From Thermogemmatispora onikobensis (GTDB lineage Bacteria; Chloroflexota; Ktedonobacteria; Ktedonobacterales; Ktedonobacteraceae), in contig NZ_BDGT01000010.1 in the NCBI RefSeq assembly GCF_001748285.1, positions 51,571 through 115,570 of the forward strand: 64,000 nucleotides of DNA, given 5' to 3'. Positions 45,346 to 54,843 of this stretch are shown here, piece after piece. Numbering within the stretch: the stretch's first letter is position 1; each line of letters starts with the position of its first letter. Made by a program: the position numbers and the translations under genes. The notes beneath the pieces were generated by a model that searched no databases, was not told the DNA's origin, and was given only the letters and a program-made list of their open reading frames with translations.

Positions 45346-48173
45346 GAAGCCAACCTCTCATTCAGGGAGCGCAGGATTGCGGGCAAATCAGCCCCAAACA
45401 GGGATATGGCCCGTCCCAGGCCACCGAGCTGATGAAAAGGTGCCATCTCGAAATCTGTCAACTCGATACTCAGCGAGGTGGCGATCGCATCGCGCATCGC
45501 CTCCAGCCAGCGCCGTTGCTCCCTTGTAAAAGGTGCGCCGCGACGCTCCTCCTCCTCCGCCAGCCAGGCAGCAAAGCGATGCTCAACCAGCGTGCGATAC
45601 GGCACCAGGACGGCCTCGCCGGTGCGCTCACGCTCTATAGTATAGCGCAGCAGGGCAATCAAGTCCGTCTCCATACTCCCAAATTGGCCAGGCACCCGCC
45701 CCGGCTCCAGGCGTGCATAGGCCTGCACGAGTCGCGGCAAGGATAACTGCCAGGGTGGCGCAGCCAGCGCCTCCGTCAGGCGCTTCAGATCTGCCTCGCG
45801 CCAGGGTTCGCCAGCCTCGCCCAGCCACAGCCGGCGCAGAATCGGCTGCTCATGGGCACACTCCTCAATAAAGCGGCGCAAGCGCGCCAGCACTTCCTGA
45901 TCGTCCCCCACCGTCGTCGCCTGCCAGCCAGCCTCGATCACCCGATCCTGGCTGACCTCATCAAGCACCTGCTCGCGCGGACCCTGCAAGCGCAGCAGCG
46001 CCTGACGCAGCTCCGGCTGATCAAAAGGAGCCGCCGCCTCCTGCAAGAGCCGCAGCCGTACCGCCTGCACCTCCGGGGCCTCGGGCGTCAGCAGGCTTTG
46101 CCCCGTCTCAGCCATCGCCCGCTCTAGCTGGACATCGGGATCGAGCGCCTCCACAATGCGCCGGGCCAGCGCGCGCAGGTCCAAACCGCCGCTCGCCGCC
46201 ATCACCGCCGCCTGCTGCTCCGGCGTCGCTCGCCGTGCCAACCGCCCCAGGCGTCCCGCCAGGGAACGCAGCAGATCGGGATCGTTCCGCCACTTCCCTA
46301 GCGCAATATCCTGAAGCAACTGCTCCAGACTCAGGCCCGGCTTGCGCTCCAACGGCCCACTATCGATCATGACCCGCTCACTGACCCCCACCGCATCGAT
46401 CACCACAAAGCGCGTCTTCCCCACCTCCTCGCCCATCACCCGCTGAAACTCCGTCTCATCAATCGTCCGGCTCCCACGCCCCAGCATCTGCTCATAAAAG
46501 CCCCGGCTGCGCACCGGACGCATAAAAATCAAGACCTCCAGCGGCTTAATATCCGTACCGGTTGCAATCATATCGACCGTCACCACAATCCGCGGCGTCA
46601 GCCGGTTGCGGAAGGCCGTGATCAGATCTTCGGGTCGCGCCCCTGTCGTCCGATAGGTAATCTTCCGCACGTAATCGTTAGCGCTGCATCCCTCGCGCAG
46701 AATCTCCGGCATGAACTCCTGGCGCGCAATCTCCACAATCGTATCGGCATGGCTATCATCCTTGGCAAAGATCAGCGTCTTGGGCACCTTCGTGCGCTCC
46801 GGGAAGAGCTGGCGGTAGCTATCGCGATAGGCGCGAATAATGGTACGGATCTGGTCCAGCGAGACCACCTCGCGATCAAGCTGCTCTGGATAATAAACCA
46901 GCTCATCTTCAAGCTGCTCCCAGCGCACGGCGCGCGTCCGCCGATCGCGCAGACCCACGACCGAGAGCGGCTCGATCCGGCTCCCGCGCTCGCTGATATC
47001 GGTGCGCAGGCGGAAGATGCCGTAGTCGACATTGACGCCATCGGCCACCGCCCGCTCATGTCCATACTCCATCACCAGATTGCGATGAAAAAAGCCAAAG
47101 GTCTGCTTATTGGGCGTCGCCGTCAACCCCACAATAAAGGCATCGAAGTATTCGAGTACAGCGCGCCAGACATGATAGATACTGCGGTGGCACTCATCCA
47201 CAAAGATCACATCAAAGGTCTCAATAGGCACCGCTGGATTGTAGCGCACCTGCTTCGGCCTCTCCTTCAGCAGCTCCTCCTCGCGATCAAAGAGCGAACG
47301 CTCCTCCTGCTCGCTCTCTAGCTCCGGCTCGCCGCTCAGGATCGAGTAGAGGCGCTGGATGGTGGTGATGCAAACGTTGGCCGCCCGATCGATGGTGTTA
47401 TGCGTGAGCAGCTGCACATTGTATAGCTCGCCAAACCTGCGCTTGCTGTCAGGAGTCACATACTGCAAAAACTCATTGAGCGCCTGACGCCCCAGATTCG
47501 CGCGATCAACCAGAAAGAGTACACGCCGTGCCCCACCGAACTTGAGCAGACGGTAGACGCTGGCGACAGCAGTGTAGGTCTTGCCGCTGCCAGTCGCCAT
47601 CTGGATCAGCGCCCGCGGACGGTTATCGGCAAAGGAGCGCTCCAGGTTGGTGATGGCCTCGTACTGGCAGTCGCGCAGACCAGTGCGGGCTAAAGGCGGG
47701 AGGCGCCGCAGCCGCGCGCGCAGCGTCTCGTTCTCCTGCTCCGGCACCCCCTCGGGGGCCTGCTCTAGCCAGGCAGCCAGCGTCTCGGGCCGATGAAAAG
47801 CAAAGACTTGCCGACTGCTGGCGGCAGGCTCCAGATAGTTGGTAAAGCGCGTCTCGATCCCGGTAGACTCGTAGACGAAAGGTAGGGGCAGGCGCGCCGC
47901 CGGCAGATCAGCAGGAACCCCGTGGCGATATTTGCTGCTCTGCTCCTCAACCCCGGTCAGCGTGGTCCCCACCTTTTTGGCCTCGATGATCCCCACAGCC
48001 TTGCGGTCCACAAAGAGAAGATAGTCCGCTTCCCCCGTCTTGAGCGAGGCTTCGCAGAGGGCCACACCGCGCGCCGCGCCCAGGTTGAGAGTCGCCTTCA
48101 CCTGAACGGCCCAACCTGCCTGACGGAGCAGTTCGTCAATCTGTTGTCGTGCCTCTTGCTCTGGTTTCAGCAC
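45342..48173 (-). CDS. hsdR: Type I restriction-modification system, restriction (motor) subunit
   Basis: About 943 residues. The N-terminal endonuclease domain has GEADYLLF then IIEAKK (Asp53, Glu67, Lys69 counted from GTG 48182), the PD-(D/E)XK site. The SF2 motor follows: Walker A ATGSGKTYT (196-204), DECH (329-332), GLTATP, and motif VI in QMLGRGSRTI. It cuts unmethylated DNA after translocation. Two GTG starts are possible. AAGGAG stands eight bases before 48173 but overlaps 48182, so I prefer 48173. No promoter box was recognised upstream. The full hsdRSM set appears intact, with no stop or frameshift seen. Confidence 0.95.
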   Translation of the reverse strand: MLKPEQEARQQIDELLRQAGWAVQVKATLNLGAARGVALCEASLKTGEADYLLFVDRKAVGIIEAKKVGTTLTGVEEQSSKYRHGVPADLPAARLPLPFVYESTGIETRFTNYLEPAASSRQVFAFHRPETLAAWLEQAPEGVPEQENETLRARLRRLPPLARTGLRDCQYEAITNLERSFADNRPRALIQMATGSGKTYTAVASVYRLLKFGGARRVLFLVDRANLGRQALNEFLQYVTPDSKRRFGELYNVQLLTHNTIDRAANVCITTIQRLYSILSGEPELESEQEERSLFDREEELLKERPKQVRYNPAVPIETFDVIFVDECHRSIYHVWRAVLEYFDAFIVGLTATPNKQTFGFFHRNLVMEYGHERAVADGVNVDYGIFRLRTDISERGSRIEPLSVVGLRDRRTRAVRWEQLEDELVYYPEQLDREVVSLDQIRTIIRAYRDSYRQLFPERTKVPKTLIFAKDDSHADTIVEIARQEFMPEILREGCSANDYVRKITYRTTGARPEDLITAFRNRLTPRIVVTVDMIATGTDIKPLEVLIFMRPVRSRGFYEQMLGRGSRTIDETEFQRVMGEEVGKTRFVVIDAVGVSERVMIDSGPLERKPGLSLEQLLQDIALGKWRNDPDLLRSLAGRLGRLARRATPEQQAAVMAASGGLDLRALARRIVEALDPDVQLERAMAETGQSLLTPEAPEVQAVRLRLLQEAAAPFDQPELRQALLRLQGPREQVLDEVSQDRVIEAGWQATTVGDDQEVLARLRRFIEECAHEQPILRRLWLGEAGEPWREADLKRLTEALAAPPWQLSLPRLVQAYARLEPGRVPGQFGSMETDLIALLRYTIERERTGEAVLVPYRTLVEHRFAAWLAEEEERRGAPFTREQRRWLEAMRDAIATSLSIELTDFEMAPFHQLGGLGRAISLFGADLPAILRSLNERLAS

Positions 48174-48971
48174 TGCATTCACTCCTTGCTTCGTGGGAAC
48201 AGCTCACGCCCCGCATCTCTTCTACCTCTGCACTTCAGCCAGATCCATCAAAAGAGCACAGGGCAGAAAGGCCCATCATTGCCTGCAACACCCATCAATC
48301 GCTCATCTCGTTATTACCGCCTGCCTGTTCTTCGAATCACAGAACGTTTCTTTACCGCCCGCTTGTTGGCGGAAGAGAGCCAACAGAATCAGGCCCGGCT
48401 GAAGGTGGTGCAGGCCGTCACATTGCTGTGGGTGGCAGATCAGGCGAGGAGGAAGCCGGGTCGGGCATGGAGCAAACAGAGAGGCAAGGCTGCCCAGACA
48501 AGATCTTGCGTCGCCCGCCGTCGAGCGCGGCCAGCCTGCGCCCCAGGGTCTCCACCGCCTGACAGCCTGACGATCACATAGCAGCACAGGTAAGGCAATG
48601 CAGCATAGCACAGAACTGGCACAACAGTCAACGGGCGGCGAGCTGCTAACAGCCCCAGGAGGTTTCTCCGGGTGAGGGGCCCCCACAATGAGGGAGGTCC
48701 TCCCCCACTCACACGGGTTCCCCTTGGCGTAGCACGCCCGGTCCCAGAGATGTCCGCGAGGCCGGCAAGCGCGATCAACGGCCCTCGCTCCTGTGAAGGA
48801 CCGAAGGACCCATCCCAGGTTGCAATGCAAACGAGGTAGGTAGCCTTGCGCTTGCTCCCCCATCCAGCACTGAGTAGAATTGCTTATGACCAGGCCACCC
48901 CACGTCTGCAGGAAAGCGGAGTGTTTTTTTTTAGTGCATCGACCTCGACAGAGATAAGGAGCGAAAGAAGT
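48174..48971. other. Long intergenic region between divergent hsdR and FAD-oxidoreductase genes
   Basis: About 800 bases. It includes the compact GC-rich structured stretch listed at 48668-48743. Two overlapping minus-strand frames (48303-48863 and 48440-48778) lack a ribosome site and family features and are not called. The ribosome site of the oxidoreductase gene is at its right end. Confidence 0.4.
48668..48743. other. Nested inverted repeats: candidate structured RNA or element remnant
   Basis: CCGGGTGAG (48668-48676) pairs, with one mismatch, with CTCACACGG near 48708-48716. Inside it lie a GGGGCCCC palindrome (48676-48683) and GGGAGG-T-CCTCCC (48692-48704). Right after it GGCGT-AGC-ACGCC forms a further small hairpin. 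Together they would fold as a branched structure on either strand. I cannot assign it to a known RNA family. Confidence 0.4.
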
Positions 48972-50369
48972 ATGGCTATCGAGGAGAGGTCTTCAGCGAT
49001 CAACGCGAGCGCCCTGCAGACGAATCTGCGCGGGCAAGTCATCCAGAAGGGCGAGGCCGCCTACGAGGCAGCTCGCCGCGTCTACAACGCCATGATCGAT
49101 AAGCGGCCAGCCCTCATCGTGCGCTGCGCCGACATAGCCGACGTGATCACCGCCGTCAACTTCGCCCGCGATCATGAGCTGCCGCTGTCGATCCGCAGCG
49201 GCGGTCACAATGCTGGCGGATTGGGAAGCTGCGATGATGGCCTGGTGATCGATCTATCTCTTCTGCGCTACACCCACGTCGATCCCGACCGGTGCACAGC
49301 GCGCGTCGGCGCCGGCTGCACCTGGGGTGACGTCGATCACGCCACCCATGCCTTCGGTCTGGCTGTGCCATCGGGGATCATCTCGACCACTGGCATCGGC
49401 GGCCTGACACTCGGCGGTGGCCTGGGCCACCTCACGCGCACCTACGGCCTGGCCATCGACAATCTGCTGGAAGCGACCGTGGTGCTGGCAGACGGCAGCG
49501 TCGTAGTGGCCAGCGAGCAGCAGCACCCTGATCTTTTCTGGGGCTTGCGCGGCGGCGGCGGCAACTTCGGCGTTGTCACCTCCTTCCTGTTTCGCACCCA
49601 GCCAGTCGACACGGTGTATGCTGGCCCCATGCTCTGGGAGTTAGAGAAGGCCCCCGAGATTCTTCACTGGTACCAGAACCTGATTACGACCGCCCCCGAG
49701 GATCTCAACGGCTTCTTCGCCTTCCTGACTGTGCCGCCAGGCCCACCGTTCCCGGAGCATTTGCACAATAAGAAGGTCTGCGGCGTGATCTGGTGCTACA
49801 CAGGGCCACTGGACAGGGCAGAACAGACCTTCCAGCCGATCCGCCAGTTCCGTCAGCCAGCATTGGACCTCGTAGGGCCACTTCCCTTCCCCGCGCTGCA
49901 GAGTATGTTTGACGCGCTCTATCCACCTGGCCTGCAGTGGTATTGGAAAGCGGACTTTGTGAAAGAGCTGAGCGATGAAGCGATTCGCCTGCACATGCAG
50001 CACGGCTCTCAGCTCCCGACGCTGCACTCAACGATGCATCTCTACCCGGTGAATGGGGCCGCCAGCCGCGTGAGCAATAACGCCACCGCCTGGAGCTACC
50101 GCGATGCCACCTGGGCCGAGGTGATCGTGGGAGTCAGCCCAGACCCCGCCCAGAAGAAGACGATTACTGACTGGGCACGTGCCTACTGGACAGCGCTGCA
50201 TCCCTACTCCGAAAGCGGAGCCTACATCAATTTCATGATGGAGGGGGAAGGCGATGAGCGTGTCCGCGCCGCCTACCGCGAGAACTACCAGCGACTCAGC
50301 CAGGTGAAGCGGCACTACGATCCGGCTAACTTGTTCCGCATCAATCAGAACATCCAGCCTGCTCTCTAG
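48972..50369 (+). CDS. FAD-binding oxidoreductase of the BBE (berberine bridge enzyme-like) group
   Basis: 465 residues. The N-terminal FAD_binding_4 (PCMH) domain has PLSIRSGGHNAGG with the His that forms the 8-alpha-N-histidyl flavin bond, TTGIGGLTLGGGLGHLTRTYG, and DLFWGLRGGGGNFGVVTSF. The C-terminal BBE motif is VKRHYDPANLFRINQNI. In bicovalent members a Cys sits before the GIGG block; here the segment is SGIISTTG, so the flavin is probably attached only through His. Substrates in the group range from sugars to phenolics and cannot be told here. AAGGAG stands about ten bases before ATG 48972; the frame upstream to 48846 is not used. Confidence 0.93.
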   Translation: MAIEERSSAINASALQTNLRGQVIQKGEAAYEAARRVYNAMIDKRPALIVRCADIADVITAVNFARDHELPLSIRSGGHNAGGLGSCDDGLVIDLSLLRYTHVDPDRCTARVGAGCTWGDVDHATHAFGLAVPSGIISTTGIGGLTLGGGLGHLTRTYGLAIDNLLEATVVLADGSVVVASEQQHPDLFWGLRGGGGNFGVVTSFLFRTQPVDTVYAGPMLWELEKAPEILHWYQNLITTAPEDLNGFFAFLTVPPGPPFPEHLHNKKVCGVIWCYTGPLDRAEQTFQPIRQFRQPALDLVGPLPFPALQSMFDALYPPGLQWYWKADFVKELSDEAIRLHMQHGSQLPTLHSTMHLYPVNGAASRVSNNATAWSYRDATWAEVIVGVSPDPAQKKTITDWARAYWTALHPYSESGAYINFMMEGEGDERVRAAYRENYQRLSQVKRHYDPANLFRINQNIQPAL

Positions 50370-50812
50370 GTCAACCTTCCTGCAGACCTAGGGCCTCAGA
50401 CCAGCATAAGTCAAAAGCGGCGCGCAGGCCAGGCGAGTAGCATCCTCGGACTGCACGTCGCTCGTCATTGACTTCCATTCCCTCCTTCTCCGCTTAGCGA
50501 GCGTGAAGCCTGCAGACCAGATCAAACTGGCGCCCCAACCACGGCAAGAGCCAATCCACCCCCGTCTGCCCCCCATTGGCTGTAGCCAATCGGCCCCCAG
50601 GCAGATAAAATTTTTGCTGGCACTCTTGCCAGCGATCCCGATCGGACCCGGACACCCGCCCTTCACCTCCGATCCAGTCAGCCAGACAGGCTAGCAGCAG
50701 CTACGCCACGGAGCGAGCCACTTCCCGCCCTGTGACGCCAGTTAATCTATGATGCACCAGTTTATTGTCTCGCTTGTTTTTCATCTTATCAGCAGTATAT
50801 TTGTGAAGAGCT
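50370..50812. other. Intergenic region upstream of the EamA exporter
   Basis: About 440 bases, no gene supported. TTGTTT (50774-50779), 16 bases, then TATATT (50796-50801) could be a promoter for the exporter, but it would leave only a few leader bases before ATG 50813. Confidence 0.35.
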
Positions 50813-51880
50813 ATGCAAAGAGAACAAATAAAGACCTTTGTGAGTAAAGATCGCCTAGCATTCGCCAGTGGTCCTGAGCGGTCAGGGTCCGCAGCAGCCC
50901 GCCAGCGTCCGGGCAGCCTGCGCCCTGCCGATCGCCTGGGCATCATCCTGGCCCTGCTCGCCCTCTATATTATCTGGGGTTCCACCTATCTGGGCATGCG
51001 CCAGGCGCTCACCAGTTTTCCGCCCTTTCTCATGGGCGGCCTACGCTTCGTCTGTGCCGGCATCCTGCTCTATCTCTTCCTGCGCCTGCGCGGCGAGCCG
51101 CGGCCCAGCCTGCGCCAGTGGCTGGCCGGAGCCGGCATCGGCGTTCTCATGCTGGTTGGCAGCAACGGTATGGTCGCCTTTGCCGAGCAGTGGGTCGCCA
51201 GTGGCCTGGCCGCCATTGCCCTGGCCGCCGTGCCGCTATGGACCGCGCTCTTCTCCGGCCTGAGTGGGCGCTGGCCGCGACGCCTCGAATGGCTCGGCCT
51301 ACTCGTCGGCTTCGCCGGTGTCATCCTGCTCAACCTGCAGAGCGGCCTGCGAGCCAATCCCCAGGGGGCCATTGCCCTCCTGATCGCCCCCATCTGCTGG
51401 TCGCTTGGCTCCGTCTGGAGCGCGCGCCTGCCACTGGCCTCCGGCCTGATGGCCAGCGCCACCCAGATGCTGGCTGGCGGCCTGGCCCAGCTCACCATCG
51501 GCCTGCTACTAGGAGAACGTCCCAGCCTGCCGCCGGCTTCGGGCGCACTCCTGGCGATCGTCTATCTGGTCGGCGCCGGCTCCCTGCTCGGCTACTGTGC
51601 CTACGGCTATCTGCTGCGCCGTGTGCGGCCCGCTCTCGCCACCAGCTACGCTTATGTCAATCCTCTGGTCGCCGTTTTCCTGGGCGCTCTCTTTGCCCAC
51701 GAGCAGGTCTCGCTGCTCGAACTGCTGGCCATGCTCATCATCCTGGGCAGCGTCGCCCTCATCTCGCTCCAGCCACGTCCAGCTCCTCCTGCCAGCGACA
51801 TCGAGCAGCCCACCAGCGTCCTCGACAGCCAGAGCGAGCCACAGCAGATCAGCTCACTACGGGCACAAGCCGACCGCTAG
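50813..51880 (+). CDS. EamA-family transporter (DMT superfamily, YedA-like)
   Basis: 355 residues with ten predicted membrane segments and two EamA repeats (about 45-175 and 190-320). YIIWGSTYLGMRQAL and SFPPFLMGGLRFVCAG near the start and AYVNPLVAVFLGALFAHE near the end are typical of YedA/RhaT-like metabolite or drug exporters. The first about 40 residues and last about 35 are polar extensions. The first ATG stands just after a possible -10 box, so translation may begin somewhat later. A purine-rich triplet repeat follows the stop. Confidence 0.9.
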   Translation: MQREQIKTFVSKDRLAFASGPERSGSAAARQRPGSLRPADRLGIILALLALYIIWGSTYLGMRQALTSFPPFLMGGLRFVCAGILLYLFLRLRGEPRPSLRQWLAGAGIGVLMLVGSNGMVAFAEQWVASGLAAIALAAVPLWTALFSGLSGRWPRRLEWLGLLVGFAGVILLNLQSGLRANPQGAIALLIAPICWSLGSVWSARLPLASGLMASATQMLAGGLAQLTIGLLLGERPSLPPASGALLAIVYLVGAGSLLGYCAYGYLLRRVRPALATSYAYVNPLVAVFLGALFAHEQVSLLELLAMLIILGSVALISLQPRPAPPASDIEQPTSVLDSQSEPQQISSLRAQADR

Positions 51881-51900
51881 CCGGGAGCCGAACAGAGCGA

Positions 51901-51940
51901 GGGAGGAGGAGGAGGAGGAGGAGAAGAAGAAGAAGAAGAG
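51901..51940. repeat. (GGA)n(AGA)n purine triplet microsatellite
   Basis: About seven GGA units run into about five AGA units, all purine on the plus strand, 20 bases after the exporter stop. Such tracts can slip in replication and can form triplex-like DNA. No function is shown. Confidence 0.8.
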
Positions 51941-52045
51941 ATCAGGAGACAAAGAGCAAAAAGAGAGAGAAAATAGATAATCACCGGCGAGCGAGGCCGG
52001 CCTGGCCTCGCTGCCGGGAGAGGCTTCTCCTCAGCAAGAGGTCAG

Positions 52046-53014
52046 TCAGGGATTGGCGCGCAGGAAATTGTCGACCTCTTCCAGGTCGCTCGGAGAGAGA
52101 CGGAACTCCGCCGCACCGATCAGCTCGCTGACCTGCTCAGGCCGGCGCGCCCCCACAATCGCCCCAGTCACCGCTGGATGGCGCAGCGTCCAGGCGATCG
52201 CCACCTCGCCCGCCGTGCGCCCATAGCGATAGCCGATATCGCCCAGGAGCTGCGCCAGAGCCAGATTGCGCGACAGGCGCGGCTCCTGGAAATCGGGGTG
52301 ATGCTTGCGCCAGTCGTTATCGGGCAGGGCCGCCACCCGCTCTTTGGTCATCCGCCCTGTCAGCAGGCCCGAAGCCATCGGTGAATAGACGATCACCCCG
52401 ATATTATGCTGCTGGCAATAGGGCAGAATCTCCTCTTCAATCTCACGATGGATCAGAGAGTAGGGCGGCTGCAGCGAACTGATGGGAGCAATGGCCCGCG
52501 CCCGCTCCATCTGGGCCACATTGAAGTTTGAGACCCCAATATAGCGTACCTTGCCGGCGCGCTGCAGCTCGGCGAGTGTGCTCCAGCCCTCCTCGATATC
52601 CTCTTCGGGCACCGGCCAGTGAATCTGATAGAGATCGATGGCCTCGACGCCCAAACGGCGCAGGCTCGCCTCGGCCTCGCGGCGAATCGAATCGGCCTTG
52701 AGCACATTGCGTACCTGCCCATTGCTGCTCTCATCCCAGACCAGCGAGCACTTTGTAAAAATGTACGGGCGTTCGTTGGGACTGCGCTCGCGCACGGCTC
52801 GCCCGACAATCTCCTCCGAATGCCCCAGGCCATAGGCCGCCGCTGTATCGATCCAATTGATCCCAAGGTCTAAAGCCTTATGAATCGCCGCCAACGAGTC
52901 CGCATCATCCTGTGGACCCCAGCCAAAGGTCCAGTTGCCGCCTCCAATCGCCCATGTCCCCAGCCCCAGCGGCGTGATTTCCATGTCGGTGTTCCCTAAG
53001 CGTCGCTTCTGCAT
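52046..53014 (-). CDS. Aldo/keto reductase
   Basis: 322 residues. The NADPH-dependent (alpha/beta)8 reductase family is shown by INWIDTAAAYGLGHSEEIVG (catalytic Asp and Tyr), YIFTKC (catalytic Lys), IDLYQIHWP (catalytic His), IGVSNF and the C-terminal cofactor loop VGARRPEQVSEL. It reduces an aldehyde or ketone that cannot be specified. AAGGAG lies five bases before ATG 53014; the in-frame GTG two codons earlier overlaps this site. It stands alone. Confidence 0.94.
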   Translation of the reverse strand: MQKRRLGNTDMEITPLGLGTWAIGGGNWTFGWGPQDDADSLAAIHKALDLGINWIDTAAAYGLGHSEEIVGRAVRERSPNERPYIFTKCSLVWDESSNGQVRNVLKADSIRREAEASLRRLGVEAIDLYQIHWPVPEEDIEEGWSTLAELQRAGKVRYIGVSNFNVAQMERARAIAPISSLQPPYSLIHREIEEEILPYCQQHNIGVIVYSPMASGLLTGRMTKERVAALPDNDWRKHHPDFQEPRLSRNLALAQLLGDIGYRYGRTAGEVAIAWTLRHPAVTGAIVGARRPEQVSELIGAAEFRLSPSDLEEVDNFLRANP

Positions 53015-53449
53015 AGACACTCCTTCCGCAACCTGTTCGCCATCTCAACTGCTTTGTGGTAGGTGCTCAGAAGGCCCTCACAGCCCCTGGCCTTCTCATC
53101 TTATTCCAAAGGAGACCCGTAACGCAAACTCAGGCAAAGAGCCTGTTTGTAGGGAATGGAATGCCGCGGGGAGGCCGCCAGCCGTCGTTTGCCAGAGGCG
53201 CTACTCTCCGTGATTCATGGGCTGAAGGATGCCTCGCTCATAGCTGCCCTACAGCAAGGAACAAGAGGAAGGCAAATTTCTCGCACTTTTAGACCACAGC
53301 GCTCCGGAGCCACTACCGACTGACAGAGCGGTCAGCCAGAGGGTGAAGTTGGCGAACACTTAGAGTCACGCACAAAGGAGCAAGGGAAGGGGTGGGCGCG
53401 GCAGGAGGACAGCAGGAGCACGCCCCGGCTGTACTCCCCTGGCCTGGCC
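53015..53449. other. Intergenic region between two leftward genes
   Basis: About 435 bases. No gene, promoter pair or terminator is supported. Slightly AT-richer around 53265-53290. Confidence 0.35.
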
Positions 53450-54445
53450 TCACTCCTGCACGTCTGGCACTGGCAGCCCCAGTAGTTCCTCCTCCAGTTG
53501 CTGCCAGACCAGCTGCTCCGCCTGTGTCACTTTCAGCGGACGGTCATTCAAAGCAGCCTCGCGCATCAAAGCCGCGACTCGTCGCTGGAAATGTCTGAAA
53601 TGCTCCTCTTGCACCTGTGAGGGAGGCATGGTTTGCAGATCAATCAGCTGCAGTTCATAGAACTCAAGAGGCTCAAAGGCCAGTGCCAGGAGATCGGCAT
53701 ACTCCTGCACCAGCCGACTGCGTCCAGGCGAGAAGAAGTCAGGTCGCGTGCTGGAGACGAGCAGGCCCCCAGCCACACAGCTGGAGCGCAGAATGGGCGC
53801 AATGGCACAGCCCACTTCTCCCTCGATCGGGCGCGCAGGATAGTAACCCTGATCGCGTATCAGGTCCTGGATGACAATCAGCCGCCCCTGGGCCACCGTA
53901 TAGCCGGCGAGCGACTCCGCTCCCAAAAAGCCAGCTTTCTGCTCAACGCTGCTCTGCCAGGGGCCAGTGCCAATACCAACGCGCTTGCGCAGACTGCGCA
54001 CTTTGCCATTGGGGCCAGAGGGCGGCATGCACTGTACCACAGTGATCGCAATGCCAACCTGATGGGGATCAAGCTGTCCAATCGCTTGCTGGAGGATCAG
54101 ACTGGCGATGGACCAGAAGCGCAGCATGGCCAGCGCCGTGGCATGGGTATTGAGGACACGAGCATAGAAGGCCGAGGGGATCTCTTCCTCTTCCAGCTCC
54201 AGCATTGGCTCCCCTAGATTGGCGAGGCCAAACTCTTCACCGAACGCTTGCTGCAGCTCCGCACGATACTGTGGGAGAGCTTCAGCCAACAACCTCAGAT
54301 TCTGAGGACGGGGCTGTGACTCCCCTTCAGCCCAGCGTGTCAGGGTCAGCGGCGTGACTCCCAACTTGTTGGCCAGCGTCTGTTTCTGCCGCGGGTCACT
54401 AATGAGGCTTGCCAGCAGTTCCCGCCAGTTTCGGCTCTGTTGCAT
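53450..54445 (-). CDS. HTH (XRE/Cro-type) regulator with GAF-like sensor domain
   Basis: 331 residues. The N-terminal helix-turn-helix (about 8-60: RQKQTLANKLGVTPLTLTRWAEG) is of the Cro/XRE kind. A GAF-like domain follows (about 95-260), with IGTGPWQSSVEQKAGFLGAES, VIQDLIRDQGYYPARPIEGE and GCAIAPILRSSCVAGGLLVSS. The C-terminal helical part contains a hydrophobic helical end. This HTH-GAF design is common in Ktedonobacteria, to my knowledge, and suggests a ligand-sensing transcription factor. The ligand and targets are unknown. An extended -10 promoter is about 150 bases upstream. Confidence 0.8.
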   Translation of the reverse strand: MQQSRNWRELLASLISDPRQKQTLANKLGVTPLTLTRWAEGESQPRPQNLRLLAEALPQYRAELQQAFGEEFGLANLGEPMLELEEEEIPSAFYARVLNTHATALAMLRFWSIASLILQQAIGQLDPHQVGIAITVVQCMPPSGPNGKVRSLRKRVGIGTGPWQSSVEQKAGFLGAESLAGYTVAQGRLIVIQDLIRDQGYYPARPIEGEVGCAIAPILRSSCVAGGLLVSSTRPDFFSPGRSRLVQEYADLLALAFEPLEFYELQLIDLQTMPPSQVQEEHFRHFQRRVAALMREAALNDRPLKVTQAEQLVWQQLEEELLGLPVPDVQE

Positions 54446-54843
54446 CTAACTACCTTGGTCCTTTGAAATAGTGGGTGGATACAGATCGCGTTCTCAGGTG
54501 ATAGCAAAAACTGAGATCCTTCGGATCAGGTGCCAGTGGTAAAACAATCCCCTCTCGCAGCGGCTCCGCGTGGTCAGAAATATTGACAGCGGTTGTAATT
54601 ATACCACAATTCGCCCAGTGGAGAACGATAGTTGTGCAGACTCAAGGTCCGAAAAGCGGCATTTAGGCTATCTAAATAGTGAGAAGAGGCCAGCGAAAGC
54701 GCTACCCAGCGGCAGAGAAGCAGAGAAGCAAACAAGCCAGCAGGCCAGGTTGTCCCCAAAACCAGGGACTCTTGAGTCGTTGGACAGGGACCCGGCAACG
54801 GCTCGCCAGCCTTGCACGCTGCCGAAGCCGGTCCCTATCCAGC
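54446..54843. other. Intergenic region with promoter and ATTTAG inverted repeat
   Basis: About 400 bases. It holds the extended -10 at 54598-54606 and ATTTAG-GCTAT-CTAAAT (54661-54677), a 6-5-6 inverted repeat. The plus-strand frames over it lack ribosome sites and are not called. Confidence 0.4.
54598..54606 (-). promoter_or_regulatory. Extended -10 promoter of the HTH-GAF gene
   Basis: On the minus strand TGG-TATAAT, an extended -10 element. No good -35 is present 16-18 bases upstream. It is about 150 bases before the HTH-GAF ATG. Confidence 0.45.

Noticed and set aside
48303..48863. Minus-strand frames between hsdR and the FAD oxidoreductase
   Set aside because: Two overlapping frames in different phases, neither with a ribosome site or recognisable domain; the DNA is better explained as spacer with hairpins.
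51118..52131. 337-codon plus-strand frame in the exporter region
   Set aside because: Out-of-frame reading of the EamA gene and the purine repeat (poly-Arg); no ribosome site.
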